Shown here: piece by piece, positions 6,325 to 17,500 of the stretch
Layout: every line of letters begins with the position of its first letter
Numbering within the stretch: position 1 is the first letter of the stretch
Source of the DNA: Leptospira alexanderi serovar Manhao 3 str. L 60
GTDB taxonomy: Bacteria; Spirochaetota; Leptospiria; Leptospirales; Leptospiraceae
NCBI RefSeq assembly: GCF_000243815.2
Contig: NZ_AHMT02000051.1
Span: 1 to 17,500, forward strand
Length of the DNA: 17,500 bases
Reading direction: 5' to 3'
Translations under genes and position numbers: made by a program
Notes under the pieces: model-generated
What the model was told of the DNA's origin: nothing
Seen by the model: only the letters and a program-made list of their open reading frames with translations
Databases searched by the model: none

Positions 6325-7606
6325 AGACTGAGCGGGATCGCGAGAAGTCAAAGTTAAACGCTGTTTTCAATGATTGTAATATCTTCTTCAGTTAGCCGAT
6401 ACAATTCATAAATTAGTTTGTCGATCTGCTTATCTAACAAATCACATTTTTGTTGAAATATTTTTTTATCAGAATCGCTAATAGCGAGTTGTAGATTTTG
6501 TTGTGAGGACAACATTTCTTCTACAAGAGAAATAATTTTTTCTTTTATTTTGGGATCTGGAGAATTAGGAATTGGGATTTGAGAAATGTACATCGGTTTT
6601 TGTTCAAAGTAGCCTCCTTGTTTTGTGGAAGCAATATTTTTATAAAAGTAAGTTGTTAATGAAGAATTTAAAATGGCAAATAATATTAGGTCTGTTGAAG
6701 CAATAAAAGTAGTTTTATCATTTCCAAAATATCTAACTTCATCATAAGCAGCCGTTGCTCTATTAACAATTGCTGGTAAAATAATCTTTTTCTTATTAAG
6801 TTCGTCTTCAAATGACGGAGAGGATTGAAGCGCAAACCAAGGATAAGAGCCAGCTGCTCGTCCTCCTTTAACTCCAGGCATTAAAGGTTGTTTGAATTTA
6901 TTAAGGTGTTTCTCTATGGCAGAATATTTCGATATATCAGTATTTCTCAATGTAAAAATTAACCATAGACCATTTGAGATAATCGAATATCTTTTAATAT
7001 CCCTTCCTCTTAAATACGGTTTTAATAGTTGTTCAGATTTTTTATCCTCTTTAATCAACCTATTCTTTGTTTCTTCATCAATTACAAAAGCTTCATTGAG
7101 TCCAGTTTTAATTCCATAATATATTTTTCCTTCTACATATTTACCAAGTGGAATCCCCGCTTTTTTGATTTTTTCGAGAAGTGCGGATTCTTTTTGATTG
7201 GATAGAGACCAGCCTTTATCATCCAGAGATTTCCAATCAACTTTGTATGCTTCCTTTTTTACGAGTTCTTGCAAAGAACCAAAATTTAAATCTTTTACTT
7301 GAACAACTTTTATATTCTGTGGTTTATCATTATTTAATTTGATAATACATGGATAGGTGGTTGCACTTTTGAAAACAGGCAAATCTCCGAAATCAATGAT
7401 TTCAAAAATTCGTTTTGACTTTAAAAATTTACGGAGGGCCTCTCCGTAGTTTGCTCGCATCCATTTATTAGCGACAATGATAGAATAGAAGCCATCTTTC
7501 TTTAAAAGAGATAACCCTTTTTCGATAAAATAAATATACAAGTCTGCTGTCCCAACAAAAGTTGCTTTAAAATGATCCTTTGCATACAGCTTAAATTCTT
7601 CTCCTA

Positions 7607-8684
<1,078 letters not shown>

Positions 8685-10334
8685 TAATGTTTCTTGCCTT
8701 ACGTATGGAGGATTTCCAATTACACAATCAAAGCCGCCATCGTTAAAAACATCTGCAAACTCTTTTTCCCAGTCGAAAGTATTTACTTTTCTGAGTTCTA
8801 TTTTACCAAATAAAGAAAGATCTTTTTCTTCATAGAAATCAGAGCCAATCAGAGAGTTCCCGCATTTAATATTTTTATGTAAATCAGGAAGAAGTTTAAT
8901 ATCGCTATGTTTAAAAAGTCTATCAGCGCTTTCCGAATTTTCATCTTCCATAAGCTTTAAGAGTAAAGAAAGTTTTGTTACTTCAACCGCTTGGCCGTCA
9001 ATATCCACACCAAAGATATGATGAAGAAGTATGTTTTGCTTAACTTCTATACTTAAACGATATGTATTCCGAGATACTTGGTAAACCAGACCGTTTTTTA
9101 GATATTTATCTAAAAGAAATGAATATGCGCCGACTAAAAAGCTTCCCGATCCACAGGCAGGATCTAAGACGGTTAGCTTCGGATGATTGTATAGGTCAAC
9201 ATCTTTAACTTTCTCGCCGATAGTATTTTTGACAATATAATGTACGATGTATTGTGGAGTATAATAAACTCCGCCCGCTTTTCTTACTTCTTCTTTCTCT
9301 TCGACTTTTGCTTGATGTGAAGTCGTTAGGCGAATTGTCTTACCTAAAAACTGCTCATATATATTTCCTAAAATTTCAATAGGCAAGACAGAAAGCTCGT
9401 ACGGACAATCAGGATAATATAAGCTTTTAATAATATTTTGAAATATTTTATCATCAATGTCTAAATCGGAAACCCATTTTTCTGGTTTAAACAAACCGGA
9501 ATTGTATTTATCATTGGCTTTTAGGAAAAGTTTGTTTAAATTTTTATAAACCTCTTTATTTTTGCTTGCTTCTGAGAGAAGTCCATATTTCTCCATGTTT
9601 CTATCTTCTGCAATCCTCAAGAAGATGATTCGATCAATAAGTAACTGAACAGCGTTGTTTAATGAAAAAATATCTAGATCTTTGTTTTTTATTGCAAGAT
9701 TTTTAGCAAGCGACTCTCGCCAATCTTCAATTAAAGAAAGGAACTCTTTATCAACTTCAGAAGATCCTTTTTTGTTTTTATTCTCAATGACATATTTATC
9801 GAAGCTTCCTTTGTAAATAGCTTCTTTTGAAAAAGTATTATAGATAAATTCAAAATGTTTTTCATATTCTTCGTAAGTGCAGTAAAATATCCTACCTACG
9901 CTAGCTTTATCAGTTTTTTCAGGTTTGATTCTCGTATCGTAGATTGCGAATTCTTCGAAGTCTGTCAAAATCGATAATGGAAGTTTGGCGGTATATCCAT
10001 AACGTCTTATTTGAAAGGCTGGCTCAATTTCATCTTTTATATTTACGGATGGTCTTTTTGCTTCTAAAAAAAATTTTCTTACTCCTCCAATACGAAAACT
10101 GTAATCTGGCGCTTTCGGTTTGCCTTCGATAATTACTTTGTCTTCTCTTACAACTTCACGGTAACTTTCTGCATAGTTTGAATTATTCCGAACATCCCAA
10201 TCTAAACATTCGGAAAATTTATCAATAAAATCAACGCGGGCATTTGCCTCGTCATATTTATTACTTTTATATTCTTTAATATTGCTTTGAAATGAGTTAC
10301 AGAGGTCTTTTAGTTTTTCTATTTTTTCTTTCAT

Positions 10335-10911
10335 TTGTTCGATTTTACAAAATAATTTGAGAAATAATTCTGTAATGTAATTTTTTGAAAATTCGTTTAA
10401 CGAACAAGGCTTAACGATGTTGCGTGCGGCGGTACGAACGAGCGTCCCGAAAATTAAATCAGCCAAACAATTATTTAATGAGATGAAATTTTTGTTGAAG
10501 CCCGCATAGTCGTTTTTTACTTGACATAAGCACAAAGTTAGCTTTACTTTTGACCGATGATTAATAAAATCTAATAGAGAAAATAAAATAATCCCAAAAG
10601 ATCTAGATAAGGCCGACGAGGAAATCAAAAAAGGTATCAATGTAGTTGATTCAACCGAATGAAATCATTCAGAAATCTACATCCTTATCTTAACCGTTAT
10701 AGCAATTGAGAACGAAAACAAACTCATGACTCTGTATAATATTTCACCTGCCTAACTTATAAAACGTATATGCAAGGAATCCGATTGAAAGAATATTAAG
10801 CCGTAAGAGAACGAACAAATATCTATTATCTAGTTCAACTTTAAAAATTGATTTAGACTTACTCACTCGAAAAGCGTTTAATTTAATTAAAGGCTAGGCA
10901 AATATCGATTA
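10335..10911. other. Intergenic stretch upstream of the restriction-modification gene
   Basis: No full gene is seen. A short plus-strand open stretch ends at about 10661 and reads IIPKDLDKADEEIKKGINVV then DSTE-stop. It looks like the tail of a lost protein and lies antisense to the proposed N-terminal extension of the restriction-modification frame, which argues against that extension. A TTCGTT/AACGAA palindrome lies near 10391-10404 beside a GC-richer block. I see no clear promoter. Confidence 0.35.
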
Positions 10912-11000
10912 CTGATCCCTACATAATAGAGTGTCCAAAATTCTGCGTCTAAACGGGGATTTGTGCTAAAATTGACGGTACTCCTTTATGTAGAGATCAG
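10912..11000 (+). mobile_element. Miniature element family 1, copy B (89 bp)
   Basis: The element is flanked by TA on both sides (10910-10911 and 11001-11002). It begins CTGATCCCTACATAATAGAG and its complement begins CTGATCTCTACATAAAGGAG. It differs from the copy at 17157-17245 by about one base in the core (TTGACGG against TTGGCGG). It has no coding capacity. Its termini resemble those of the IS630 element at 7607-8684 (CTGATCCCTACA and GAGTACC), which points to mobilisation in trans. Confidence 0.9.
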
Positions 11001-11002
11001 TA

Positions 11003-11494
11003 GTACCCGATTTTTAAACTATGTAGAATTCAAAGGTACAGACAAAAAATTGGAGAAGGCATATAGAAAATATTGGCATGCAGCCTATATTTATAGATCC
11101 GTTCATTAACTGAAAAAATATTTTCATTAGAGTATTATTTTTTTATAATATAAAAATACTTACGAAAACTGGCATTCAGCTGCTCCTGAAATAAATTCTC
11201 AAAATACTAGCCGAAATTTATTTTACAAAATCCGCTGTCGCATTTTTTGACATATAAAATCTTAAATTGAAATACTTCTTAGCATTCAAGTTAATATTCG
11301 GAATCTAAATTGGTTCATTATTTTACCGGTTTTTATAAAGGAGTGAATTCAAAAGTTTATTTTCCAGAGTTAAAAGAACAATTTACTTAAATTCATTTTG
11401 GTGAAAACGGAAACGATTAAAATTGTATTGGAGATTACAAATCTTCTAAAGAACAAAAAACTTTTCAGTGATTGTTCAGTAAAAAAACAGTTTC
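11003..11494. other. AT-rich stretch without recognisable genes
   Basis: There are stops in all frames at short intervals. A TTGACA at about 11256 is followed by AT-rich sequence but has no convincing -10 at the right spacing. I see nothing else I can name. Confidence 0.4.
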
Positions 11495-11667
11495 ATGGAC
11501 ATCGAAAAAATCAGTAGAACAACTCAGGGCAAACATATCGGTATTGCGGGACCGATAAGGCTCTTCGGGGTCAGACGTGGGCATTTGTCCGAATATATCT
11601 CCGGGAAAAAATACCAGAAATCGAAACACTGATCAAGATCGTTGAGAAAATCCAAAAAAATGACTAG
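11495..11667 (+). pseudogene. Frameshifted scrap of an XRE/Cro-type HTH regulator
   Basis: Starting at the ATG at 11495, the frame reads MDIEKISRTTQGKHIGIAGP and later GHLSEYISGKK. A 1-nt loss in an A-run (six A instead of seven, near 11610-11616) then moves the continuation IPEIETLIKIVEKIQKND to the next frame, ending at a TAG (11665-11667). The joined HLSEYISGKKIPEIETLIKI pattern is the classic second half of a Cro/CI helix-turn-helix: recognition helix, S-G-K, then a helix ending in I. The upstream half is degraded. The call rests on this short pattern only. No neighbour explains what it regulated. Confidence 0.5.
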
Positions 11668-11845
11668 ATACGTTCCATTTCTAAAAATTTCATCCAAGAC
11701 AACTTTTAGAACTTAACGATTGACTAAATTTTATTCATTTAAGCGATTATTCAGTCAATTCATGAAATATCTTTTTTGCTCCATTTGTAGAATAAAGAAA
11801 AGGGAATCAATGTTTCTTGGCAATTATATTGAACTTCCAATAGAT

Positions 11846-11942
11846 TAGAGTTGTTGAAAAATTAATTCCGGATGGCTTTAAGTTCATTACAGACGAGTCA
11901 TGCGGTTTCGTACTATAAATTATACAATTTTCAATAACTCTA
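11846..11942. mobile_element. Miniature inverted-repeat element family 2, copy 2 (97 bp, divergent)
   Basis: It starts TAGAGTTGTTGAAAAATT and ends AATTTTCAATAACTCTA, so the terminal inverted repeat is shared with copies at 5332 and 12470 with small changes. The interior is different. TA is present at both tips. It lies 49 bp before the small lipoprotein gene, so it could affect transcription into that gene. Confidence 0.7.
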
Positions 11943-11991
11943 ATAAATTTTAGTTTACAATTTAAAAGAATATTAGGAATTTTAAAATATT

Positions 11992-12261
11992 ATGAAAAAA
12001 TTATTAATATTATGCCTGTTGTTTGTCATTCACTGTAATGAATATAATTCGCCTAGACAAAAATGTTATGAAGAAAATTCATGTTCAACTGCCGTCAAAC
12101 TTTGCTTACTGGGTGCCGCTCTAGTACAAGATTTCTTAAAAGTTAACTCGACTTCAGACAAAAACCAAAATCCCAATTTCGTAATTTTATATAGTCCTTT
12201 AATTTGTAATAATGCCAAACAGAACTGTGTAAATAATTGTAATGCTAAACATCCTTTTTAA
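11992..12261 (+). CDS. Small cysteine-rich lipoprotein, unknown role
   Basis: The protein has 89 residues. The N-terminus MKKLLILCLLFVIHC has two lysines, a hydrophobic core and Cys15 in a spirochaete-type lipobox (VIHC), so export and lipidation are likely. The mature part is 75 residues with six further cysteines (25, 31, 38, 72, 79, 83) in two clusters, suggesting disulfide bonds in the periplasm or on the surface. Small multi-Cys lipoproteins occur in Leptospira, but I cannot assign this to a named family. AGGA at 11975-11978 is 13 nt from the ATG, rather far for a ribosome site, so translation may be weak. It stands alone, with miniature repeats on both sides. Codon use and AT content match the flanks. 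Confidence 0.65.
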   Translation: MKKLLILCLLFVIHCNEYNSPRQKCYEENSCSTAVKLCLLGAALVQDFLKVNSTSDKNQNPNFVILYSPLICNNAKQNCVNNCNAKHPF

Positions 12262-12469
12262 AAACTAAAAGAAGTCGAGTCTCGCAAAAATTAAAGTAGC
12301 GAAAGGTTGAATCAATATAACAAAGGACAAACATAGAATCGATATGTTCCGCGAGAAAAACAACGAGATAAGGAAGATGAATATAAAAATTGTTCAGAAT
12401 TTGACAATGTGGTTTTGAATTTGGTATGCCGCATGCGAATAGATACCTGAAATTTATGACTTTTCATAA

Positions 12470-12572
12470 TAGAGTTTTTGAAAAATTAATTCTCTATCCG
12501 TTTCTGCCCTATTGAAATGGACGTTTGAAGCAGTTTTGCTAATCTGAATCATGGAATTTTTCAACAACTCTA
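12470..12572. mobile_element. Miniature inverted-repeat element family 2, copy 3 (103 bp)
   Basis: This is the inverted orientation of copy 1 (5332-5434). It has the same length, about 90% identity by eye, and TA at both tips. One arm has TAGAGTTTTTG where copy 1 has TAGAGTTGTTG. It sits 28 bp past the stop of the beta-propeller lipoprotein gene (minus strand). Its potential hairpin could therefore end that transcript or stabilise its 3' end. Confidence 0.82.
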
Positions 12573-12600
12573 ATGTGAAAAGTTCGACCGTGGAAACGAA

Positions 12601-14121
12601 TTATCTGAATTTCATGAGGAAAAGATCCATGTTTCCTCCTATAACTTGATAATCTTTCTCGTTATTGTCTGTAATTCCGGTGGAATAAAGATTTCCATCC
12701 AAATCGATTCCGATTCCTCCAGAGTACAAAGTTTTCCCGGGGGTGCCGATTTGACGTATCCATTCGACTTGCCCAACAAAATTATGTTTAGTCAGAAAAA
12801 TATCTTGGTTACCTACTAATTTGCTGCGTTCATTGATGGTATTTCCAGAGGTTTGGCCTATTGTAAAGATGTTTCCGGCCCTATCGGTGGCGATTCCGGT
12901 GATCGTAGTTGATTTTCTATATTCGTGCGGACCAAATTGTTTGACCCATCTTTGAGTACCATCGAAGTCATATTTTATTAAAAATCCGCGGGCGTTCGTC
13001 CTTTGGTTTATTTCGGATTCTAAATCTATGTCGCTTTGTCCTCCCACTAAGACGTTTCCGAATGGGTCTACAGCAAGAGAGTGGGGTATCACACTATCTG
13101 AGTAGATAATTGTTTGGGCGAAGAATTCTTGATTCCCGTTTCCGTCGAATTTAAGAATAAAAAGATCCCTAGGTCCTGAACTGGTATACTTGAGAGTGGT
13201 ATTGGTTCTAAAATTTGCGTTAACTGACGTTCCTGCTACGTAAATACAATCTGCGTTTTCGTCGAAGGCGACTTTTTTCGGAAAGATACTGGCTCCGAGT
13301 ATCGAGATTTGTTTTACCCAAATTTGGTTTCCGTTAGTATCAAACTTAATAATAAACCCACCGTTAAGGTTACCCACTGCGTTGTCTCCGAAAGGTCCGT
13401 CTGAGATTCCAACTACATAAGAATTTCCGAATGTATCTACGGTGATCCCTTCCGTAAAAACGTTATAAGTATTATAAACTCCTTTGGCTCTTTTGGGCCC
13501 CGCCTGTTTTTTCCAGGCTATTGTTCCATCCGGATTGAACTTAACTACGAACATATCCTGTTTTTCGGATATAAGCGCTTTTTCGAAAGGGCCATTTGTA
13601 TAACCGGTTACATACGCGTTTCCGTTAATGTCCGCCGCAGTACCGGTGACCTTCAGACTCACGTTTCGAACTCCGACTCGTTTCATCCAAAGTTCGTTTT
13701 GCTGAGAATCAAATTTTTTAAGAATGATATCTTGGGTTCCGATTTTTGATTCGTCGCCAATAAGATTACCTTTCGAATTGGCCGCGATATAAATGGAACC
13801 GCCCCCGTCGATCGCGACATCCGGTTCCCCGATAATTTCAGTAGGAATTTCAAGTAATGAAGTCCATTCTAAAGTAGGCGGATTCTCGCCAAAAGCGGTG
13901 GGAATTTCCTCGATGACAGCTAAGTTTTCATCAAAAACGGCAGGGTTAAGGTTTTCTTCTTCTGGAGTTGAGGTAATCGAATTCTTATGAAAATTAGAAT
14001 TCCCTTGAGCTAAAGAAATCAGAAAAGAGTTGTTCGTTTTCGCATCGGACGTAGGCGAACAAGCTTGAAATAAGAATATAAAAGAAAGAATCAAAAGATG
14101 TATCATAATTTTCCTTAACAC
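12601..14121 (-). CDS. SBBP-repeat beta-propeller lipoprotein
   Basis: From the GTG at 14121 the protein has 506 residues. It has a signal peptide (MLRKIMIHLLILSFIFLFQA) with the lipidated Cys at 21 and a low-complexity linker rich in Asn, Ser and Glu. Seven repeats follow, each with a GN-Y/I-V-x-G-x-T/S turn and a DxFxxKFDxxGNxxWxKQ strand pair, for example INGNAYVTGYT, FGNSYVVGIS, AGNIFTIGQTS and DGNLYSTGIT. This is the SBBP (beta-propeller) pattern; seven copies would close a seven-bladed propeller. Start choice: ATG 14106 has AAGGA 6 nt upstream but would remove the Arg-Lys n-region. GTG 14121 keeps the charges but lacks a good ribosome site. Location is probably outer membrane or surface, and the ligand is unknown. 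Upstream (14122-14140) lies the short AT-rich leader. Confidence 0.85.
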   Translation of the reverse strand: MLRKIMIHLLILSFIFLFQACSPTSDAKTNNSFLISLAQGNSNFHKNSITSTPEEENLNPAVFDENLAVIEEIPTAFGENPPTLEWTSLLEIPTEIIGEPDVAIDGGGSIYIAANSKGNLIGDESKIGTQDIILKKFDSQQNELWMKRVGVRNVSLKVTGTAADINGNAYVTGYTNGPFEKALISEKQDMFVVKFNPDGTIAWKKQAGPKRAKGVYNTYNVFTEGITVDTFGNSYVVGISDGPFGDNAVGNLNGGFIIKFDTNGNQIWVKQISILGASIFPKKVAFDENADCIYVAGTSVNANFRTNTTLKYTSSGPRDLFILKFDGNGNQEFFAQTIIYSDSVIPHSLAVDPFGNVLVGGQSDIDLESEINQRTNARGFLIKYDFDGTQRWVKQFGPHEYRKSTTITGIATDRAGNIFTIGQTSGNTINERSKLVGNQDIFLTKHNFVGQVEWIRQIGTPGKTLYSGGIGIDLDGNLYSTGITDNNEKDYQVIGGNMDLFLMKFR

Positions 14122-14408
14122 TCAGTATACTTTCTATTCTTCGACTAAGAAAAATCCAGGGTTTTTTAAAGAGAAACTCCGGGAAGAGTAGGGTGTTTTG
14201 CCCTATTTGAAAAAAGAATAGGAAATGAGGCTTCCTTATAAGAGTTGTTGGAATTTGATAAGTTCTTTAAAGGTGATTTAAAGATCCGATCTATCGATCT
14301 ATCTAAAACGCGAGCTTATGTAAAAATGGCAGATATACGTTATGCGGTTCTTGGCAAAATTAGAGCCCGAAGTTTGCGAAATTAGAACCCAGTTTGCGGT
14401 AAGAACCC
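14122..14408. other. Upstream region of the beta-propeller gene
   Basis: No gene is present. AAGAGTTGTTGGAATTT at 14240-14256 resembles a single end of the family 2 miniature repeat. GATCTATC occurs twice in tandem near 14287-14302. Between 14354 and 14409 a unit of about 22 bp containing TTAGARCCC and AGTTTGCG is repeated roughly two and a half times. Confidence 0.35.
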
Positions 14409-14437
14409 GAGCGGGAAAAATTTTAATTTTCCTGCTC
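14409..14437. terminator. Hairpin between convergent-facing regions
   Basis: GAGCGGGAAAA (14409-14419) pairs with TTTTCCTGCTC (14427-14437) with one mismatch. A T-run follows on the plus strand (14438-14443). It lies just past the stop of the coiled-coil gene, which is read on the minus strand. In that direction the hairpin is preceded by A residues and not followed by T, so it is a better terminator for plus-strand transcripts than for that gene. Confidence 0.5.
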
Positions 14438-14441
14438 TTTT

Positions 14442-16489
<2,048 letters not shown>

Positions 16490-16609
16490 ATTTTTCTTTT
16501 TAGGAATTTGAGGTCATCTTGACAAGTTTTTCGTAAATGGCAATTCCTTGGTTTATTTTTTGAATACGATCGAATGTGCAAAGCAAATTCCGGGAAATCA
16601 ATTATACCC

Positions 16610-16643
<34 letters not shown>

Positions 16644-16644
16644 A

Positions 16645-17146
<502 letters not shown>

Positions 17147-17156
17147 TTTCATACTA

Positions 17157-17245
17157 CTGATCCCTACATAATAGAGTGTCCAAAATTCTGCGTCTAAACG
17201 GGGATTTGTGCTAAAATTGGCGGTACTCCTTTATGTAGAGATCAG
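17157..17245 (+). mobile_element. Miniature element family 1, copy C (89 bp)
   Basis: It is flanked by TA at 17155-17156 and 17246-17247 and nearly identical to copy B. It begins 10 bp after the stop of the HEAT-repeat gene. On the minus strand it cuts the end of a short reading frame (17246-17329), replacing the original Val-stop (GTA TGA at 17149-17154) by Leu-Ile-Ser-Thr-stop. Confidence 0.9.
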
Positions 17246-17329
17246 TAAAACCTTTACTATTCTCACATCAACTTCTCCGGTCTTTGAATCAAATCGGTAT
17301 AAACGTTTAGCTCTTTGATAAAACGACAA
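17246..17329 (-). pseudogene. Short gene remnant truncated by miniature element copy C
   Basis: A minus-strand frame from a TTG at 17329 reads SFYQRAKRLYRFDSKTGEVD, then VRIVKVL, and runs into the element. The sequence looks protein-like and ends convergently with the HEAT gene. A stop (TAA) lies about ten codons further upstream, so only some 30 residues remain open. It is either the tail of a lost gene or a chance frame. Confidence 0.3.
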
Positions 17330-17426
17330 ACGATTATTTAATTAACGTGAGCAGGGTCGTAAGAATCCATGATTCATTTTTCTGAAACAAGTTAGAATCT
17401 GAACTTTGTAAATTGATTCTTAAAAT

Positions 17427-17485
17427 GTGGGAACTACCACAAATCACGATTTTACGAACAATTCTAAAATTGTAGGAACTCCCAC
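17427..17485. repeat. Paired GTRGGAACTMCCAC motifs with inverted flanks
   Basis: GTGGGAACTACCAC (17427-17440) and GTAGGAACTCCCAC (17472-17485) are two copies of a short near-palindrome spaced 45 bp apart. The second is enclosed by ATTCTAAAA on the left and TTTTAGAGAAT on the right, which could pair. Motifs of this form recur in Leptospira intergenic DNA, to my knowledge. No gene is recognised in 17330-17500. Confidence 0.4.
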
Positions 17486-17500
17486 TTTTAGAGAATTCTT

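Noticed and set aside
6892..7119. Plus-strand ORF within the restriction-modification gene
   Set aside because: It is antisense shadow of a clearly coding region.
10380..10450. Possible attC-like site (GTTTAACGAACAAGGCTTAACG)
   Set aside because: Only a loose resemblance. There is no paired core sites with conserved spacing, no cassette array, and no integrase in the window.
10335..10640. 102-residue N-terminal extension of the restriction-modification protein
   Set aside because: The extension is unlike the family, is antisense to a protein-like plus-strand scrap, and the ATG at 10334 gives the usual Eco57I-class N-terminus.

Overview
The window looks like an accessory region of a Leptospira chromosome, probably a pathogenic species. 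The sequence is AT-rich and has a ChpI/ChpK toxin-antitoxin pair, spirochaete-type lipoproteins, a Leptospira-style TIGR04388/HINT polymorphic toxin, and many small intergenic repeats. I cannot assign a species by reading alone.

Layout. Positions 3-1908 hold the 3' part of a polymorphic-toxin gene (glycine/asparagine-rich region, pretoxin HINT domain, C-terminal toxin-like domain). It is broken by about four lesions and its end is cut off by an IS256-family element (1898-3322). That IS256 copy is itself dead: it has two frameshifts and an 89-bp-type miniature element inserted in it. Two toxin-antitoxin operons follow, chpI-chpK (3717-4293) and vapB-vapC (4570-5198), set among roughly 100-bp GC-richer repeats. 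Then come a palindromic 103-bp miniature repeat, a gene scrap, and a second, internally deleted IS256 relic (5769-6170). Positions 6354-10334 (minus strand) hold a fused nuclease-methyltransferase-specificity gene (type IIG/Eco57I-like). It is split by an IS630-family element (7607-8684) that landed on a TA inside a Leu codon just after the catalytic NPPY motif. Removing the IS and one TA restores a 966-codon reading frame. Positions 10335-11991 are mostly non-coding and hold a miniature element, a frameshifted HTH-regulator scrap and another palindromic repeat.

From 11992 on, the genes look more resident: a small Cys-rich lipoprotein, a seven-repeat SBBP beta-propeller lipoprotein, a coiled-coil protein of unknown role, an LptF/LptG-type LPS-export permease, and a secreted HEAT-repeat protein. 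A third 89-bp miniature element sits 10 bp after the last of these.

Two families of miniature elements are the most interesting structure. Family 1 (89 bp, three copies) has TA target duplications and terminal repeats matching those of the IS630-family element in the same window. It is therefore probably a non-autonomous element moved by that transposase. Family 2 (97-103 bp, three copies) has its own long terminal inverted repeat and also sits between TA dinucleotides. With the dead toxin, the split restriction-modification gene and the two intact toxin-antitoxin pairs, this reads as a decaying conflict and mobile-element island next to ordinary envelope genes.
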